Below, piece by piece: positions 7,644 to 17,178 of a stretch of DNA of 38,860 bases. Position numbers and translations under genes: made by a program. How positions within the stretch are numbered: position 1 is the stretch's first letter; every line of letters starts with the position of its first letter. Below the pieces are notes generated by a model. It was given only the letters and a program-made list of their open reading frames with translations, was not told where the DNA came from and ran no database searches. Source of the DNA: Solirubrobacteraceae bacterium (GTDB lineage Bacteria > Actinomycetota > Thermoleophilia > Solirubrobacterales > Solirubrobacteraceae); NCBI GenBank assembly GCA_030690545.1, contig JAUYGN010000014.1:1-38860 (forward strand), read 5' to 3'.

Positions 7644-8639
7644 GTGGGTGAGCTCGCGCGGGTCGGCGTCGTCGGCCTCGGCTACTGGGGGCCGAACCTG
7701 GCCCGCAACTTCGACGCGATCGCGGGCGCCGAGCTGACCTGGTGCTGCGACGAGCGCGACGCGCTGCGCGAGCGCCTCGCGGTCGCCCACCCGCGCACGC
7801 GCTTCACCGCCGACCTCGACGACCTGCTCGCCGACGACGAGCTCGACGCGGTCGTGCTCGCGACGCCGGTGCCGACGCACGCCGACCTCGCCGTGCGCGT
7901 GCTGCAGGCCGGCAAGCACTGCTTCGTCGAGAAGCCGCTCGCGCAGTCCGTCGCCGACGCCGAGCGGGCGGTCGCGGCGGCGCGCGCGAGCGGGCGCGTG
8001 CTGATGGTCGGCCACCTGCTCGAGTACCACCCGGGCGTGCGCAAGCTCAAGCAGATCGCCGACTCCGGCGAGCTCGGCGAGATCCACTACATCTACTCCA
8101 ACCGCCTCAACCTCGGCCAGCTGCGCGCCGACGAGAACGCGCTCTGGTCGCTCGGCGCGCACGACATCTCGGTGATCCTGCATCTCGCGGGCGAGGACCC
8201 GTACGAGCTGTCGGCGCACGGCGAGTCGTACATGCGCGCGGGGATCGAGGACGTCGTGTTCGCGTTCCTGCGCTTCCCGTCGGGGTTGGCCGCGCACCTG
8301 CACCTGTCGTGGCTGGACCCGCACAAGGAGCGGCGCTTCACCGTCGTCGGGTCGCAGCGGATGGCGACGTTCGACGACATGGACGTCGAGCGCAAGGTCA
8401 CCGTCTACGACAAGGGCTTCGACCAGTCGGCGTCGTCCTACGGCGAGTACATCACCCGCGCCGGCGACATCCACAGCCCGCGGATCTCCAACGCCGAGCC
8501 GCTGCGCCTCGAGGTCGAGCACTTCGTCGACTGCGTGCGCAGCGGCGCGACGCCGCGCTCGGACGGCGAGAGCGGGCTGCGCGTCGTGCGCGTCCTCGAG
8601 CGCCTGCAGGCCGAGCTCGAGCGCTCGCGGCGCGGCTGA
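7644..8639 (+). CDS. Gfo/Idh/MocA-family oxidoreductase (WbpB-like sugar 3-dehydrogenase)
   Basis: The protein has 331 residues from GTG 7644, the only in-frame start after the upstream stop. GLGYWGPNL (11-19) is the NAD loop and EKPLA (96-100) carries the conserved Lys97 of the family active site. H/D-containing WSLGAHDISV (around 168-177) supplies the usual substrate-side residues. In the WbpA-B-E pathway this enzyme oxidises C3 of the UDP-GlcNAc-uronate to the 3-keto sugar, which the DegT aminotransferase then aminates. The order dehydrogenase-oxidoreductase-(opposite strand) aminotransferase supports that role, but the family is broad. The stop is followed at once by a bidirectional terminator. 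Confidence 0.88.
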   Translation: MGELARVGVVGLGYWGPNLARNFDAIAGAELTWCCDERDALRERLAVAHPRTRFTADLDDLLADDELDAVVLATPVPTHADLAVRVLQAGKHCFVEKPLAQSVADAERAVAAARASGRVLMVGHLLEYHPGVRKLKQIADSGELGEIHYIYSNRLNLGQLRADENALWSLGAHDISVILHLAGEDPYELSAHGESYMRAGIEDVVFAFLRFPSGLAAHLHLSWLDPHKERRFTVVGSQRMATFDDMDVERKVTVYDKGFDQSASSYGEYITRAGDIHSPRISNAEPLRLEVEHFVDCVRSGATPRSDGESGLRVVRVLERLQAELERSRRG

Positions 8640-8688
8640 GGGGTCTTCGCGTTCGCGTCCAAATGGCGGACGCAAACTCGAAGACCCC
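8640..8688. terminator. Bidirectional hairpin terminator, copy 2 of a dispersed palindromic repeat
   Basis: Arms 8640-8660 and 8668-8688 pair at 19 of 21 positions around the loop AAATGGC. The 5' arm starts on the last base of the stop codon of the plus-strand gene, and the minus-strand aminotransferase gene ends at 8718, so one hairpin serves two convergent genes. The loop is the reverse complement of that at 6228-6234, and the arms match copy 1 at about five positions in six. Confidence 0.8.
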
Positions 8689-8717
8689 CCGCCCGACGAC
8701 GTGCCCCAGCCCCGTCC

Positions 8718-9803
8718 CTACCCGAGCACGGCACGAACGGCGGCGACGACCTCGGCCGCCTGCGCGGCACTCAGGACGGGGCTCATCGGCAGCGCGAGGT
8801 GGGTGCTCGCGACCGCGTCGGTGACGGGCAGCTGGACGCCCCCGGCGAACGCGCGCATCGCCGGCTGGCGGTGGACCGGCAGGCGGTAGTAGGACTTGCA
8901 GCCGATCGCGTGCTTCGGCAGGCCCGCGGCGAGCTCGTCGACACGCTCGCTGCGCACGACGTAGAGGTGCCAGGCGGGCTCGCAGCCGTCGCCGGCGACC
9001 GGCAGCGAGACGAGCTCGCCGAGGCCGGCCTGCTCGTAGTGGCGCGCGGCCGCGCGGCGCCCGTCGCTCCAGCTGTCCAGCGACGGCAGCTGGACGCGCA
9101 GGATCGCCGCCTGCAGCTCGTCCAGGCGCGAGTTGTAGCCGACGTGCTCGTAGGTGACCTTGTCGTGCGAGCCGTGGAAGCGCAGCATCCGCGCCTGCTC
9201 GGCGACCGCGTCGTCGTCGGTCGTGATCGCCCCGCCGTCGCCGAAGCAGCCGAGGTTCTTGGAGGGAAAGAAGCTGAACGTCGCGGCGCGACCGAGCGCG
9301 CCTGCGCGGCCGGCCGCCGAGCGCGTGCCGGCGGCCTGCGCCGCGTCCTCGAGGACGGGCACGCCGAGCGCCTCGATCGCCGCGACCGGCGCGAGGTTGC
9401 CGAACAGGTGGACGGCGACGACGGCCTTCGTCGCGGGCGTCAGCGCGGCGGCGACGGTCTCGGCGGTGATGCAGTACGTGTCGGGATCGACGTCGCAGAA
9501 GACCGGCCGCGCGCCGGTCGCCGGCACCGCCTCGGCGGTCGCGTAGAAGGTGAACGAGGGCACGATCACGTCGTCGCCGGGGCCGACGCCCATCGACCGC
9601 AGGGCGATCGTGATCGCGTCGGTGCCGTTGGCGACGCCGACCGCGTGCCGGGTGCCGCAGTAGCGCGCGAGCTCCTCCTCGAAGGCGGCGACGCTCGGGC
9701 CGAGGATGAAGCGGCGCGCCGCGACGACCTCGGCGATCGCGGCGTCGATCCGCTCGCGCAGCGGCTCCAGCGCGGTGGTCGTGTCAAACAGCGGGACGGG
9801 CAT
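8718..9803 (-). CDS. DegT/DnrJ/EryC1/StrS family PLP-dependent aminotransferase (WbpE-like)
   Basis: The protein has 361 residues. NGTDAI (59-64) and SFTFYATAEA (83-92) are the family's phosphate-binding and substrate segments. EDAAQAAG (152-159) holds the Asp that contacts the PLP ring nitrogen, and FFPSKNLGCFGDGG (178-191) contains the Schiff-base Lys182. The family transfers an amino group from Glu to a keto sugar nucleotide. With the 6345 and 7644 products it would yield UDP-GlcNAc(3-NH2)A. An acetyltransferase (WbpD-like) that would complete that sugar is absent from the window. The start ATG 9803 is 10 nt after TAGCCT on the same strand. Confidence 0.92.
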   Translation of the reverse strand: MPVPLFDTTTALEPLRERIDAAIAEVVAARRFILGPSVAAFEEELARYCGTRHAVGVANGTDAITIALRSMGVGPGDDVIVPSFTFYATAEAVPATGARPVFCDVDPDTYCITAETVAAALTPATKAVVAVHLFGNLAPVAAIEALGVPVLEDAAQAAGTRSAAGRAGALGRAATFSFFPSKNLGCFGDGGAITTDDDAVAEQARMLRFHGSHDKVTYEHVGYNSRLDELQAAILRVQLPSLDSWSDGRRAAARHYEQAGLGELVSLPVAGDGCEPAWHLYVVRSERVDELAAGLPKHAIGCKSYYRLPVHRQPAMRAFAGGVQLPVTDAVASTHLALPMSPVLSAAQAAEVVAAVRAVLG

Positions 9804-9813
9804 CGCGCGCGTC

Positions 9814-9819
9814 AGGCTA
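9814..9819 (-). promoter_or_regulatory. -10 element TAGCCT for the aminotransferase gene
   Basis: TAGCCT on the minus strand (9819 to 9814) ends 10 nt before ATG 9803. A perfect palindrome GGAGCGCTCC (9832-9841) overlaps where the -35 would be and could be an operator. Confidence 0.6.
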
Positions 9820-9850
9820 GTGGTCCTGGCTGGAGCGCTCCGCGTGACGC

Positions 9851-9919
9851 CGCGCAACCGATGGCGCGGGTATCGCGCAGTCAATGGCGCTGGTGCCGCG
9901 CACCCTACGGCGCCGTGAC
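9851..9919. repeat. Three 23-bp tandem repeats upstream of the aminotransferase promoter
   Basis: Units at 9851-9873, 9874-9896 and 9897-9919 share the frame CGCGCA....ATGGCGC.GGT (last copy degraded). The third overlaps the C-terminal codons and stop of the membrane-protein gene ending at 9905. Identity is clear by eye at 14-18 of 23 positions between units. A regulatory array for the 9803 promoter is possible. Confidence 0.55.
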
Positions 9920-11428
9920 CGCGCGTCGCCTGCGGCGCAGCGCGAGCACGTCGGCGAGCACGAGCGCGATGCCCGCCCACAGCAGCGGCAGCGCCGGCAT
10001 CAGGTAGCGCAGCACGAACTCCGACGTCGCCGTCGCCCCGACGACGAGCGCGAGGCCGCTGCCGAGCAGCAGGAACGCCTCGCGCCGGTGCTCGAGCTCG
10101 AACCGGCGCCGCAGCACGATGGCCGCGGCGGTCGCCAGGCCGGCCAGCAGCGTTCCGATGCCCAGCAGCCAGCGCGGCGTGTGCAGGGTTTGCGCGTAGG
10201 CATCGACGATGCCGTCCGGCAGGCGTGGCCCGCCGGCATGGTTGTAGCGCGGCGCCCACACCTGCAGGATCGGCACGCGCGCCGGATCCGATGGCGAAGG
10301 ATGGTGCTCGCCCATCAGCACGACGTCCGAGCCGCTCTCCCCGTGCACGCCGGGGCGGAAGTAGCGCAGCACGTCGGCGCCGACCATCTGCGCATAGCGC
10401 AGCGGACGGTCCTTGATGATCGCGACCGCGAAGTCCTTCAGCGCGGCGTTGACCTCCGGCTTGCGGTCCTGCGGGCCGACGCCGAAGGCGCGCACCGCGG
10501 GCGACTCCGTCCAGCCCCACAGATGGGTGAAGGCATGCGGCGGCGGGTTCTCGATCTGCGGGCAGATGGCCTGCGCGCTGGCGGGGATCTTCGCGTCGCG
10601 GCACTGCCCGATCTCGCCGATGCGCGCGTAGAGGAACCAGCCGTCGGCTTCGGTGAACGAGTACGCGCCGGTCTCGTTCTTGTGCCACTGCAGGTAGCTC
10701 AGGACGGGAGCGACGAACCCGATCGTGAGCGCAGCCGCGACGATCCATCCCTTGCGAGCCCATAAGGCGTAGACGAGCAGCACCGGGATGACGAACATCG
10801 TCACCGTCCGCACGGTGACGCCGTAGCCGAGCAGCAGCCCCGCGAGCGCCGCCAGCGCGATCGCGCCCGCGCCGCCCCAGCGCTGATCGGCCGGAAGCAG
10901 CGCGACGATCGCGACGGCGGCGATCACGAGCGCCATCACGAGCGTGTCGCCGAGCATCGTCTGCGCAAGCGTCAGCAGGTAGGCGTCGAACAGCACGAGC
11001 GCCGTCGCGCTGAGGGAGATCCAGCGGCGCACCGAGAACCACTCGAGCACGACGTAGACGAGGGCGCCGGCACCGACCGCGAGCACTTGCTGGACCAACG
11101 CGATCCGCGAGACGTGATGGCCGGCCAGCGGCTGCAGCGCCCAGAGGAACATCGGGTAGCCGCTCGGTCGGGAGAAGTCGAATCCGACGAAGCTCTGCTC
11201 GGGGTTCCACGCCAGCGAGAGGTATGTCCAGGAATCTGGGAAGAACAGCGCCGGGAAGAACGCGTAGTAGGCCAGCGCGTGCACGAGCGTCCCGAGCGCG
11301 AGCAGGATCGCGAAGCCGCGGTGGCGCGCGATGATCGCGGCGACCCGGCGAACAGGTATCAGGAGCGAGCTGGGGCTGACCGCACGAATGGGGCACTCTA
11401 TCTCTGCCGGGTGCGGTGCCGGCGCCAC
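9905..11428 (-). CDS. GT-C-like polytopic membrane protein, putative glycosyltransferase (GT39/ArnT-like)
   Basis: The protein has 507 residues from GTG 11428. After a short N-terminus there are about nine to eleven hydrophobic helices in residues 37-345 and near the C-terminus. The first extracytoplasmic loop carries FPDSWTYL, with D65 in the position of the catalytic Asp of GT-C enzymes, and then RPSGYPMFLWAL, as in PMT/ArnT-like proteins. A soluble stretch at about 235-390 precedes the last helices, and the tail is an Arg cluster. GT-C enzymes use polyprenyl-phosphate sugars on the outer membrane face. The start is uncertain: GTG 11428 is weakly supported, and an ATT at 11389 lies 5 nt after a TAGAGT box (494 residues). 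Longer forms would overlap the methyltransferase gene. Confidence 0.75.
   Translation of the reverse strand: MAPAPHPAEIECPIRAVSPSSLLIPVRRVAAIIARHRGFAILLALGTLVHALAYYAFFPALFFPDSWTYLSLAWNPEQSFVGFDFSRPSGYPMFLWALQPLAGHHVSRIALVQQVLAVGAGALVYVVLEWFSVRRWISLSATALVLFDAYLLTLAQTMLGDTLVMALVIAAVAIVALLPADQRWGGAGAIALAALAGLLLGYGVTVRTVTMFVIPVLLVYALWARKGWIVAAALTIGFVAPVLSYLQWHKNETGAYSFTEADGWFLYARIGEIGQCRDAKIPASAQAICPQIENPPPHAFTHLWGWTESPAVRAFGVGPQDRKPEVNAALKDFAVAIIKDRPLRYAQMVGADVLRYFRPGVHGESGSDVVLMGEHHPSPSDPARVPILQVWAPRYNHAGGPRLPDGIVDAYAQTLHTPRWLLGIGTLLAGLATAAAIVLRRRFELEHRREAFLLLGSGLALVVGATATSEFVLRYLMPALPLLWAGIALVLADVLALRRRRRAVTAP
11395..11400 (-). promoter_or_regulatory. Candidate -10 element TAGAGT
   Basis: TAGAGT on the minus strand (11400 to 11395) is 5 nt before an ATT codon in frame with the membrane protein. 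If real, translation would start leaderless at ATT or at another non-standard codon, because no ATG/GTG/TTG follows before the first transmembrane helix. Confidence 0.3.
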
Positions 11429-11456
11429 GTTCTCTGCACGGGCTCGGCACGCGCCC

Positions 11457-12326
11457 TCAGGCGCTGTGGTGCCTCGAGGACTTGCGCACCGAGGTGTCCG
11501 CGGCCCTGGACGCGTGCAAGACGGCGCGGTAGGAGACCGTGCCCCGTGCGAGCGCTGCGGCGCGACGCTTCCAGCGCGCTGGCGCGCGCTGCAGCGTGGC
11601 GCTTGCGAATCCCGCTTCGCGGCACATCGCGAGCATCGCTGGCTCGTTGAACGACCACCAGTTCGACGCATCGCTGTTGAGCTCGTCGCCCTCCATGAAG
11701 CGACAGAGCTTGTGACGCTCCGACGCCCGGAACGACTCCGCCAGCGTCTCGATCATCGCGGTGCCCCTGGGGCTCGTCACCGCGGCCACCCGCTCGAGCG
11801 CCAGCAGCGGATGGCGCATGTGGTAGAGAACGCCGAGATACAGCACGACGTCGAACGTGCCGAGGCTGGCCAGATCGCAGTCCATGAAGTCGGCCACGAC
11901 GACCTCCACCTCGCTGCCGAGGGCGGCGTGAGCGGTCTCGAACCCGCGGCGGCCGGGCAGCGTGTCCGGCCGCCAGTAGTCCGCAAGGGTGTGCGGCTCC
12001 TCGACCGGCGTGCCGCTCTCGATGCAGCGGCGACGGTAGGCATCGAAGCCGCCGAGGTCCATCGACCAGGTGTAGTGGTCGAGCGCCACGACGCGCTCGG
12101 CGCCCAGCCGCTCGGCCTGGAAGGCATAGAAGCCGTCGTAGCTGCCGATGTCGAGCACCGACTTCCCGCTCAGGTCGCCGATCCCGAGCGTGTCGAGCTC
12201 CGCCTGCAGCAGCGTGGCGGACTTGACGCCCGGCGTCACGACGCCGTCTCCGAGGTCGATCGAGTGCCACCAGAACGGCACGGCGTCCACGCGCGCACGC
12301 AGGTCTTCGACGATTTCCCCCTCCAC
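11457..12326 (-). CDS. CmoB-like class I SAM methyltransferase (DUF1698-type, glycan-cluster variant)
   Basis: The protein has 289 residues from GTG 12326. WWHSIDLGDGVVTPG (19-33) is the signature of the CmoB/DUF1698 group, LDIGSYDGFYAF (58-69) is SAM motif I, VVLYLGVLYHMRHPL (about 154-168) is the post-II/IV region, and NWWSFNEPAM (about 218-227) is another CmoB-type segment. Authentic CmoB modifies tRNA wobble uridine, but relatives inside polysaccharide loci are thought to methylate sugars, and the surroundings favour that here. The longer frame upstream to 12899 is antisense to rfbG and rejected. The start is fixed by TAGACT 7 nt upstream. Confidence 0.85.
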   Translation of the reverse strand: MEGEIVEDLRARVDAVPFWWHSIDLGDGVVTPGVKSATLLQAELDTLGIGDLSGKSVLDIGSYDGFYAFQAERLGAERVVALDHYTWSMDLGGFDAYRRRCIESGTPVEEPHTLADYWRPDTLPGRRGFETAHAALGSEVEVVVADFMDCDLASLGTFDVVLYLGVLYHMRHPLLALERVAAVTSPRGTAMIETLAESFRASERHKLCRFMEGDELNSDASNWWSFNEPAMLAMCREAGFASATLQRAPARWKRRAAALARGTVSYRAVLHASRAADTSVRKSSRHHSA

Positions 12327-12333
12327 GCCCGCG

Positions 12334-12339
12334 AGTCTA
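12334..12339 (-). promoter_or_regulatory. -10 element TAGACT, leaderless start (GTG)
   Basis: TAGACT on the minus strand (12339 to 12334) is followed by 7 nt and GTG 12326. It is one of two divergent boxes in the 93-bp gap before rfbG. Confidence 0.6.
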
Positions 12340-12406
12340 ATCTGGCGCGCAGGCGGGGGCGCCGCAGGGGCACCCGCTGCGCGGTGTCCGGCGAGCGCCG
12401 GGCCAA

Positions 12407-12412
12407 TAGCAT
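12407..12412 (+). promoter_or_regulatory. -10 element TAGCAT, leaderless start (GTG)
   Basis: TAGCAT is followed by 7 nt and GTG 12420. It selects that GTG as the rfbG start, where homology to the family also begins. Confidence 0.6.
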
Positions 12413-12419
12413 CAGCCGC

Positions 12420-13520
12420 GTGACGAGCCTCGTCGATCCGCACTTCTGGCGCGACCGCGCCGTGCTCGTCACCGGGCACACGGGCTTCAAGGGGGCCTGG
12501 CTCGCACTCTGGCTGCAGTCGATGGGCGCGCGCGTGACCGGGCTCGCCGACGCGGTGCCGACGCGGCCGTCGCTGTACGAGCTGGCCGGCGTGGCCGAGG
12601 GCCTGCGGGCCGACGTCCGTGCCGACGTCCGCGACCATGTCGCCGTCCTCGACGCGTTCGCCGAGCACGCGCCGGAGGTCGTGATCCACATGGCCGCGCA
12701 GTCGCTCGTGCGCAGGTCGTTCGCGGATCCGCGCGGGACGTACGCGACGAACGTCATGGGCACGGTCAACGTGCTCGAGGCGGTGCGCGCGACGGCCTCG
12801 GTGCGCGTCGTCGTCAACGTGACGTCGGACAAGTGCTACGACAACTCGGCGTTCCGCTCGCCGCGCCCTTTCGTCGAAGACGACCCTAAGGGCGGACACG
12901 ACCCCTATTCGAGCTCCAAGGGCTGCGCCGAGCTCGTCGCCGACGCCTACCTACGCTCGTTCCTCTCGGGTGCGCCGGGGTCGCGGCCCGGGCCGCGGCT
13001 CGCCTCGGCGCGCGCCGGCAACGTGATCGGCGGCGGCGACTGGGGCGAGGACCGCCTGATTCCCGACATCATGCGCGGCGCCGTCGAGGCAATGCCGATC
13101 CCGATCCGCAACCCCGAGGCGGTGCGTCCCTGGCAGCACGTGCTCAACCCGCTGTCGGGCTACCTGCGCCTGGCGCAGATGCTGCATGCGTCAGTCGAGC
13201 ACCAGGGCGGCTGGAACTTCGGCCCGGCGCTCGACGACGCGCGGCCCGTGCGCTGGATCGCCGACCGGATGAGCGAGCTGTGGCCCGGCGAGCTGCGCTG
13301 GGAGCTGGATTCGGACCCGCCCACCCCACACCCGCACGAGGCGCACTTCCTGGCGCTGGACTCGACGAAGGCCCGCGAGCGGCTCGGCTGGGCGCCGACA
13401 TGGGAGCTCGAGCGGACGATCGCCGCGATCGTGCAGTGGTACCGGGTGCTCGGCGGTGGCGGGGACGTGCGCGCCGAGACGCTGGCGCAGATCGAGGCGT
13501 TCGCGCGAGCCGGTGCCTGA
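12420..13520 (+). CDS. rfbG: CDP-glucose 4,6-dehydratase
   Basis: The protein has 366 residues, the usual RfbG length. FWRDRAVLVTGHTGFKGAWL (residues 9-28) is the characteristic RfbG N-terminus, with the GHTGFKG NAD loop at 19-25. TSDKCYDN (135-142) supplies the catalytic Thr-Asp/Lys region and Y163-K167 (YSSSK) the SDR pair. RAGNVIGGGDWGEDRLIPD (residues about 198-216) and RPWQHVLNPLSGYL (about 239-252) are strongly conserved in the family. It converts CDP-glucose to CDP-4-keto-6-deoxyglucose. The matching cytidylyltransferase rfbF is at 14601, separated by a convergently placed gmd gene. The family-specific motifs make this one of the safest calls in the window. Confidence 0.95.
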   Translation: MTSLVDPHFWRDRAVLVTGHTGFKGAWLALWLQSMGARVTGLADAVPTRPSLYELAGVAEGLRADVRADVRDHVAVLDAFAEHAPEVVIHMAAQSLVRRSFADPRGTYATNVMGTVNVLEAVRATASVRVVVNVTSDKCYDNSAFRSPRPFVEDDPKGGHDPYSSSKGCAELVADAYLRSFLSGAPGSRPGPRLASARAGNVIGGGDWGEDRLIPDIMRGAVEAMPIPIRNPEAVRPWQHVLNPLSGYLRLAQMLHASVEHQGGWNFGPALDDARPVRWIADRMSELWPGELRWELDSDPPTPHPHEAHFLALDSTKARERLGWAPTWELERTIAAIVQWYRVLGGGGDVRAETLAQIEAFARAGA

Positions 13521-13525
13521 GCGCG

Positions 13526-15352
<1,827 letters not shown>

Positions 15353-15368
<16 letters not shown>

Positions 15369-16648
15369 GCGACCCGGCGATCGCGTCCGGTGACCCGGCC
15401 CCGACCGTCGCCGACGCGCGTGCGACCTGCCGCTTCTGCGCTACCCCGCTGCGGGACGTGTTCGCGGATCTGGGGATGTCGCCGGTCGCCAATGACAACG
15501 TGCCGCTCGCCCGGGACAACGCGATGGAGCCGTTCTTCCCGCTCTGCGCGCTCGTCTGCTCGCAGTGCTTCCTCGTCCAACTCGCGCCGTTCGAGACTCC
15601 GAAGCCCCTCTTCCGAGCGGACTACGCGTACTTCTCCTCGTACTCGAGCTCCTGGCTGGATCACTGCCGCCGCTACACCGAGCAGATGGTCGCGCGCCTG
15701 GGCCTGGGTGCGTCCAGCCATGTCGTCGAGCTGGCCTCCAACGACGGCTACCTGCTGCAGTACTTCATGCAGCGCGGGATCCCGGTGCTCGGCGTCGAGC
15801 CGACGGCGAACACCGCGCGGGTCGCGCTGGAGAAGGGGATCCCGACGCGGGTCGAGTTCTGGGGCGAGCAGACGGCGCGCGTCATCGCCGCCGAGGATGG
15901 TCGGGCCGATCTGCTGCTGGGCAACAACGTCCTCGCGCACGTGCCCGACGTCAACGACTTCGTCGCCGGCATGAAGGTCGCGTTGAAGGAGGGCGGCACG
16001 ATCACGATTGAGTTCCCCCATCTGCTCACGCTGATCGAGCTCAACCAGTGGGACACGATCTACCACGAGCATTACTCGTACCTGTCGTTCGGAACCGTCG
16101 GCCGCCTCTTCGAGGCCCACGGGCTGCGCCTGTTCGACGTCCAGGAGCTGCCGACGCACGGCGGCTCGCTGCGGATCTTCGGCTGCCACGAGGACGATCC
16201 CCGCGCGCCCAGCGCGGCCGCGGACGAGCTGCTCGCGCGCGAGCGCGCCGCCGGCCTGGAGGACCTGCGTACCTATCTGGAGTACGGCGACCGGGTGATC
16301 GAGGACAAGCGCCGGATCCTGACGTTCCTGATCGAGCTCAAGCGCGCGGGCAACTCGATCGCGGGCTACGGTGCGGCGGCGAAGGGCAACACGCTGCTGA
16401 ACTACTGCGGGATCGGCCGCGACGTGCTGGACTTCACCTGCGACGCCAACCCGCACAAGCAGAGCCACGTCCTGCCGGGAACGCACATCCCGATCCTGGC
16501 GCCGGAGGCGATCCGCGAGCGGCGACCGGACATCGTGCTGATCCTGCCCTGGAACATCAAAGACGAGATCATGCAGCAGCTCTCCTACATCCGCGAATGG
16601 GGCGGGCGCTTCGCCGCGCGCTCGCCCGAGCTGCGACTGTTCGAATGA
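15353..16648 (+). CDS. Sugar C-methyltransferase (NovU/TylCIII-type, zinc-binding N-domain)
   Basis: The protein has 431 residues if started at GTG 15353; GTG 15356 or 15362 are equally possible, all overlapping the end of rfbF. It has three zones. A zinc-finger-like N-domain has C26, C29, C69 and C72. A SAM domain has VVELASNDGYLL (124-135) as motif I. A C-terminal domain includes GYGAAAKGNTLLNY (about 341-354) and PWNIKDEI (about 400-407), as in the C-methyltransferase C-terminal family. The IYHEHYSYLS segment (about 226-235) provides the His/Glu/Tyr residues linked to deprotonation next to a keto group. The family methylates C3 (or C5) of 4-keto-6-deoxy sugar nucleotides. After RfbF/RfbG, a CDP-linked 4-keto-6-deoxyglucose is the obvious substrate; that is inference from context. 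Confidence 0.9.
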
Positions 16649-17178
16649 GGTTCGTGCAGACGCCACTGGCGGGGGCCTGGCTGATCGAGCCCGACCGCAT
16701 CGAGGACGATCGCGGGTTCTTCGCGCGCACGTATGATCGCGAGCAGTTCGCCGCGCGCGGGATCGACCCCGCCGTCGTGCAGTGCAACACGTCCTTCAAC
16801 GCCCGTGCGGCGACGCTGCGCGGAATGCACTTCCAGGCCCCTCCGCACGCGGAGCCAAAGCTCGTGCGCTGCACGCGCGGCGCGATCTTCGACGTGATCG
16901 TCGACCTGCGCCCCGCGTCGCCCACGCACAGGGCCTGGTTCGGCACCGAGCTGACCGAGCGCAACGGCCATGCGCTGCACGTCCCGGCCGGCCTCGCGCA
17001 CGGGTTTCAGACGTTGGACGACGACAGCGAGGTGCTCTACATGATGGGTCACGAGCACGTGCCCGGTGCGGCCATGGGCGTGCGCTGGGACGATCCGGCG
17101 TTCGCGATCCAGTGGCCCGGGGTCGCTGAGCGCATCATGTCCGAGCGTGACCGCGGCTACCCGGACTACGTCGGGTGA
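16645..17178 (+). CDS. rfbC: dTDP-4-dehydrorhamnose 3,5-epimerase family protein (RmlC-like)
   Basis: The protein has 177 residues forming a single cupin. GMHFQAPP (60-67, with H62), K72 and Y132 sit where RmlC has its catalytic His, Lys and Tyr. GLAHGFQTL (116-124) is the conserved cupin strand. The ATG overlaps the TGA of the C-methyltransferase (ATGA), so translation is coupled. Rhamnose enzymes RmlA, RmlB and RmlD are absent here, whereas CDP-sugar enzymes flank it, so this copy probably epimerises C3 and/or C5 of a CDP-linked (C-methylated) 4-keto sugar, not dTDP-4-keto-6-deoxyglucose. The family call is secure; the substrate is inferred. Confidence 0.92.
   Translation: MRFVQTPLAGAWLIEPDRIEDDRGFFARTYDREQFAARGIDPAVVQCNTSFNARAATLRGMHFQAPPHAEPKLVRCTRGAIFDVIVDLRPASPTHRAWFGTELTERNGHALHVPAGLAHGFQTLDDDSEVLYMMGHEHVPGAAMGVRWDDPAFAIQWPGVAERIMSERDRGYPDYVG

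Noticed and set aside
5130-8675. Minus-strand open frame of about 1,180 codons opposite the 5175, 6345 and 7644 genes
   Set aside because: Three well-supported enzymes lie on the plus strand with correct motifs and promoters. The antisense product is low-complexity and has no family features.
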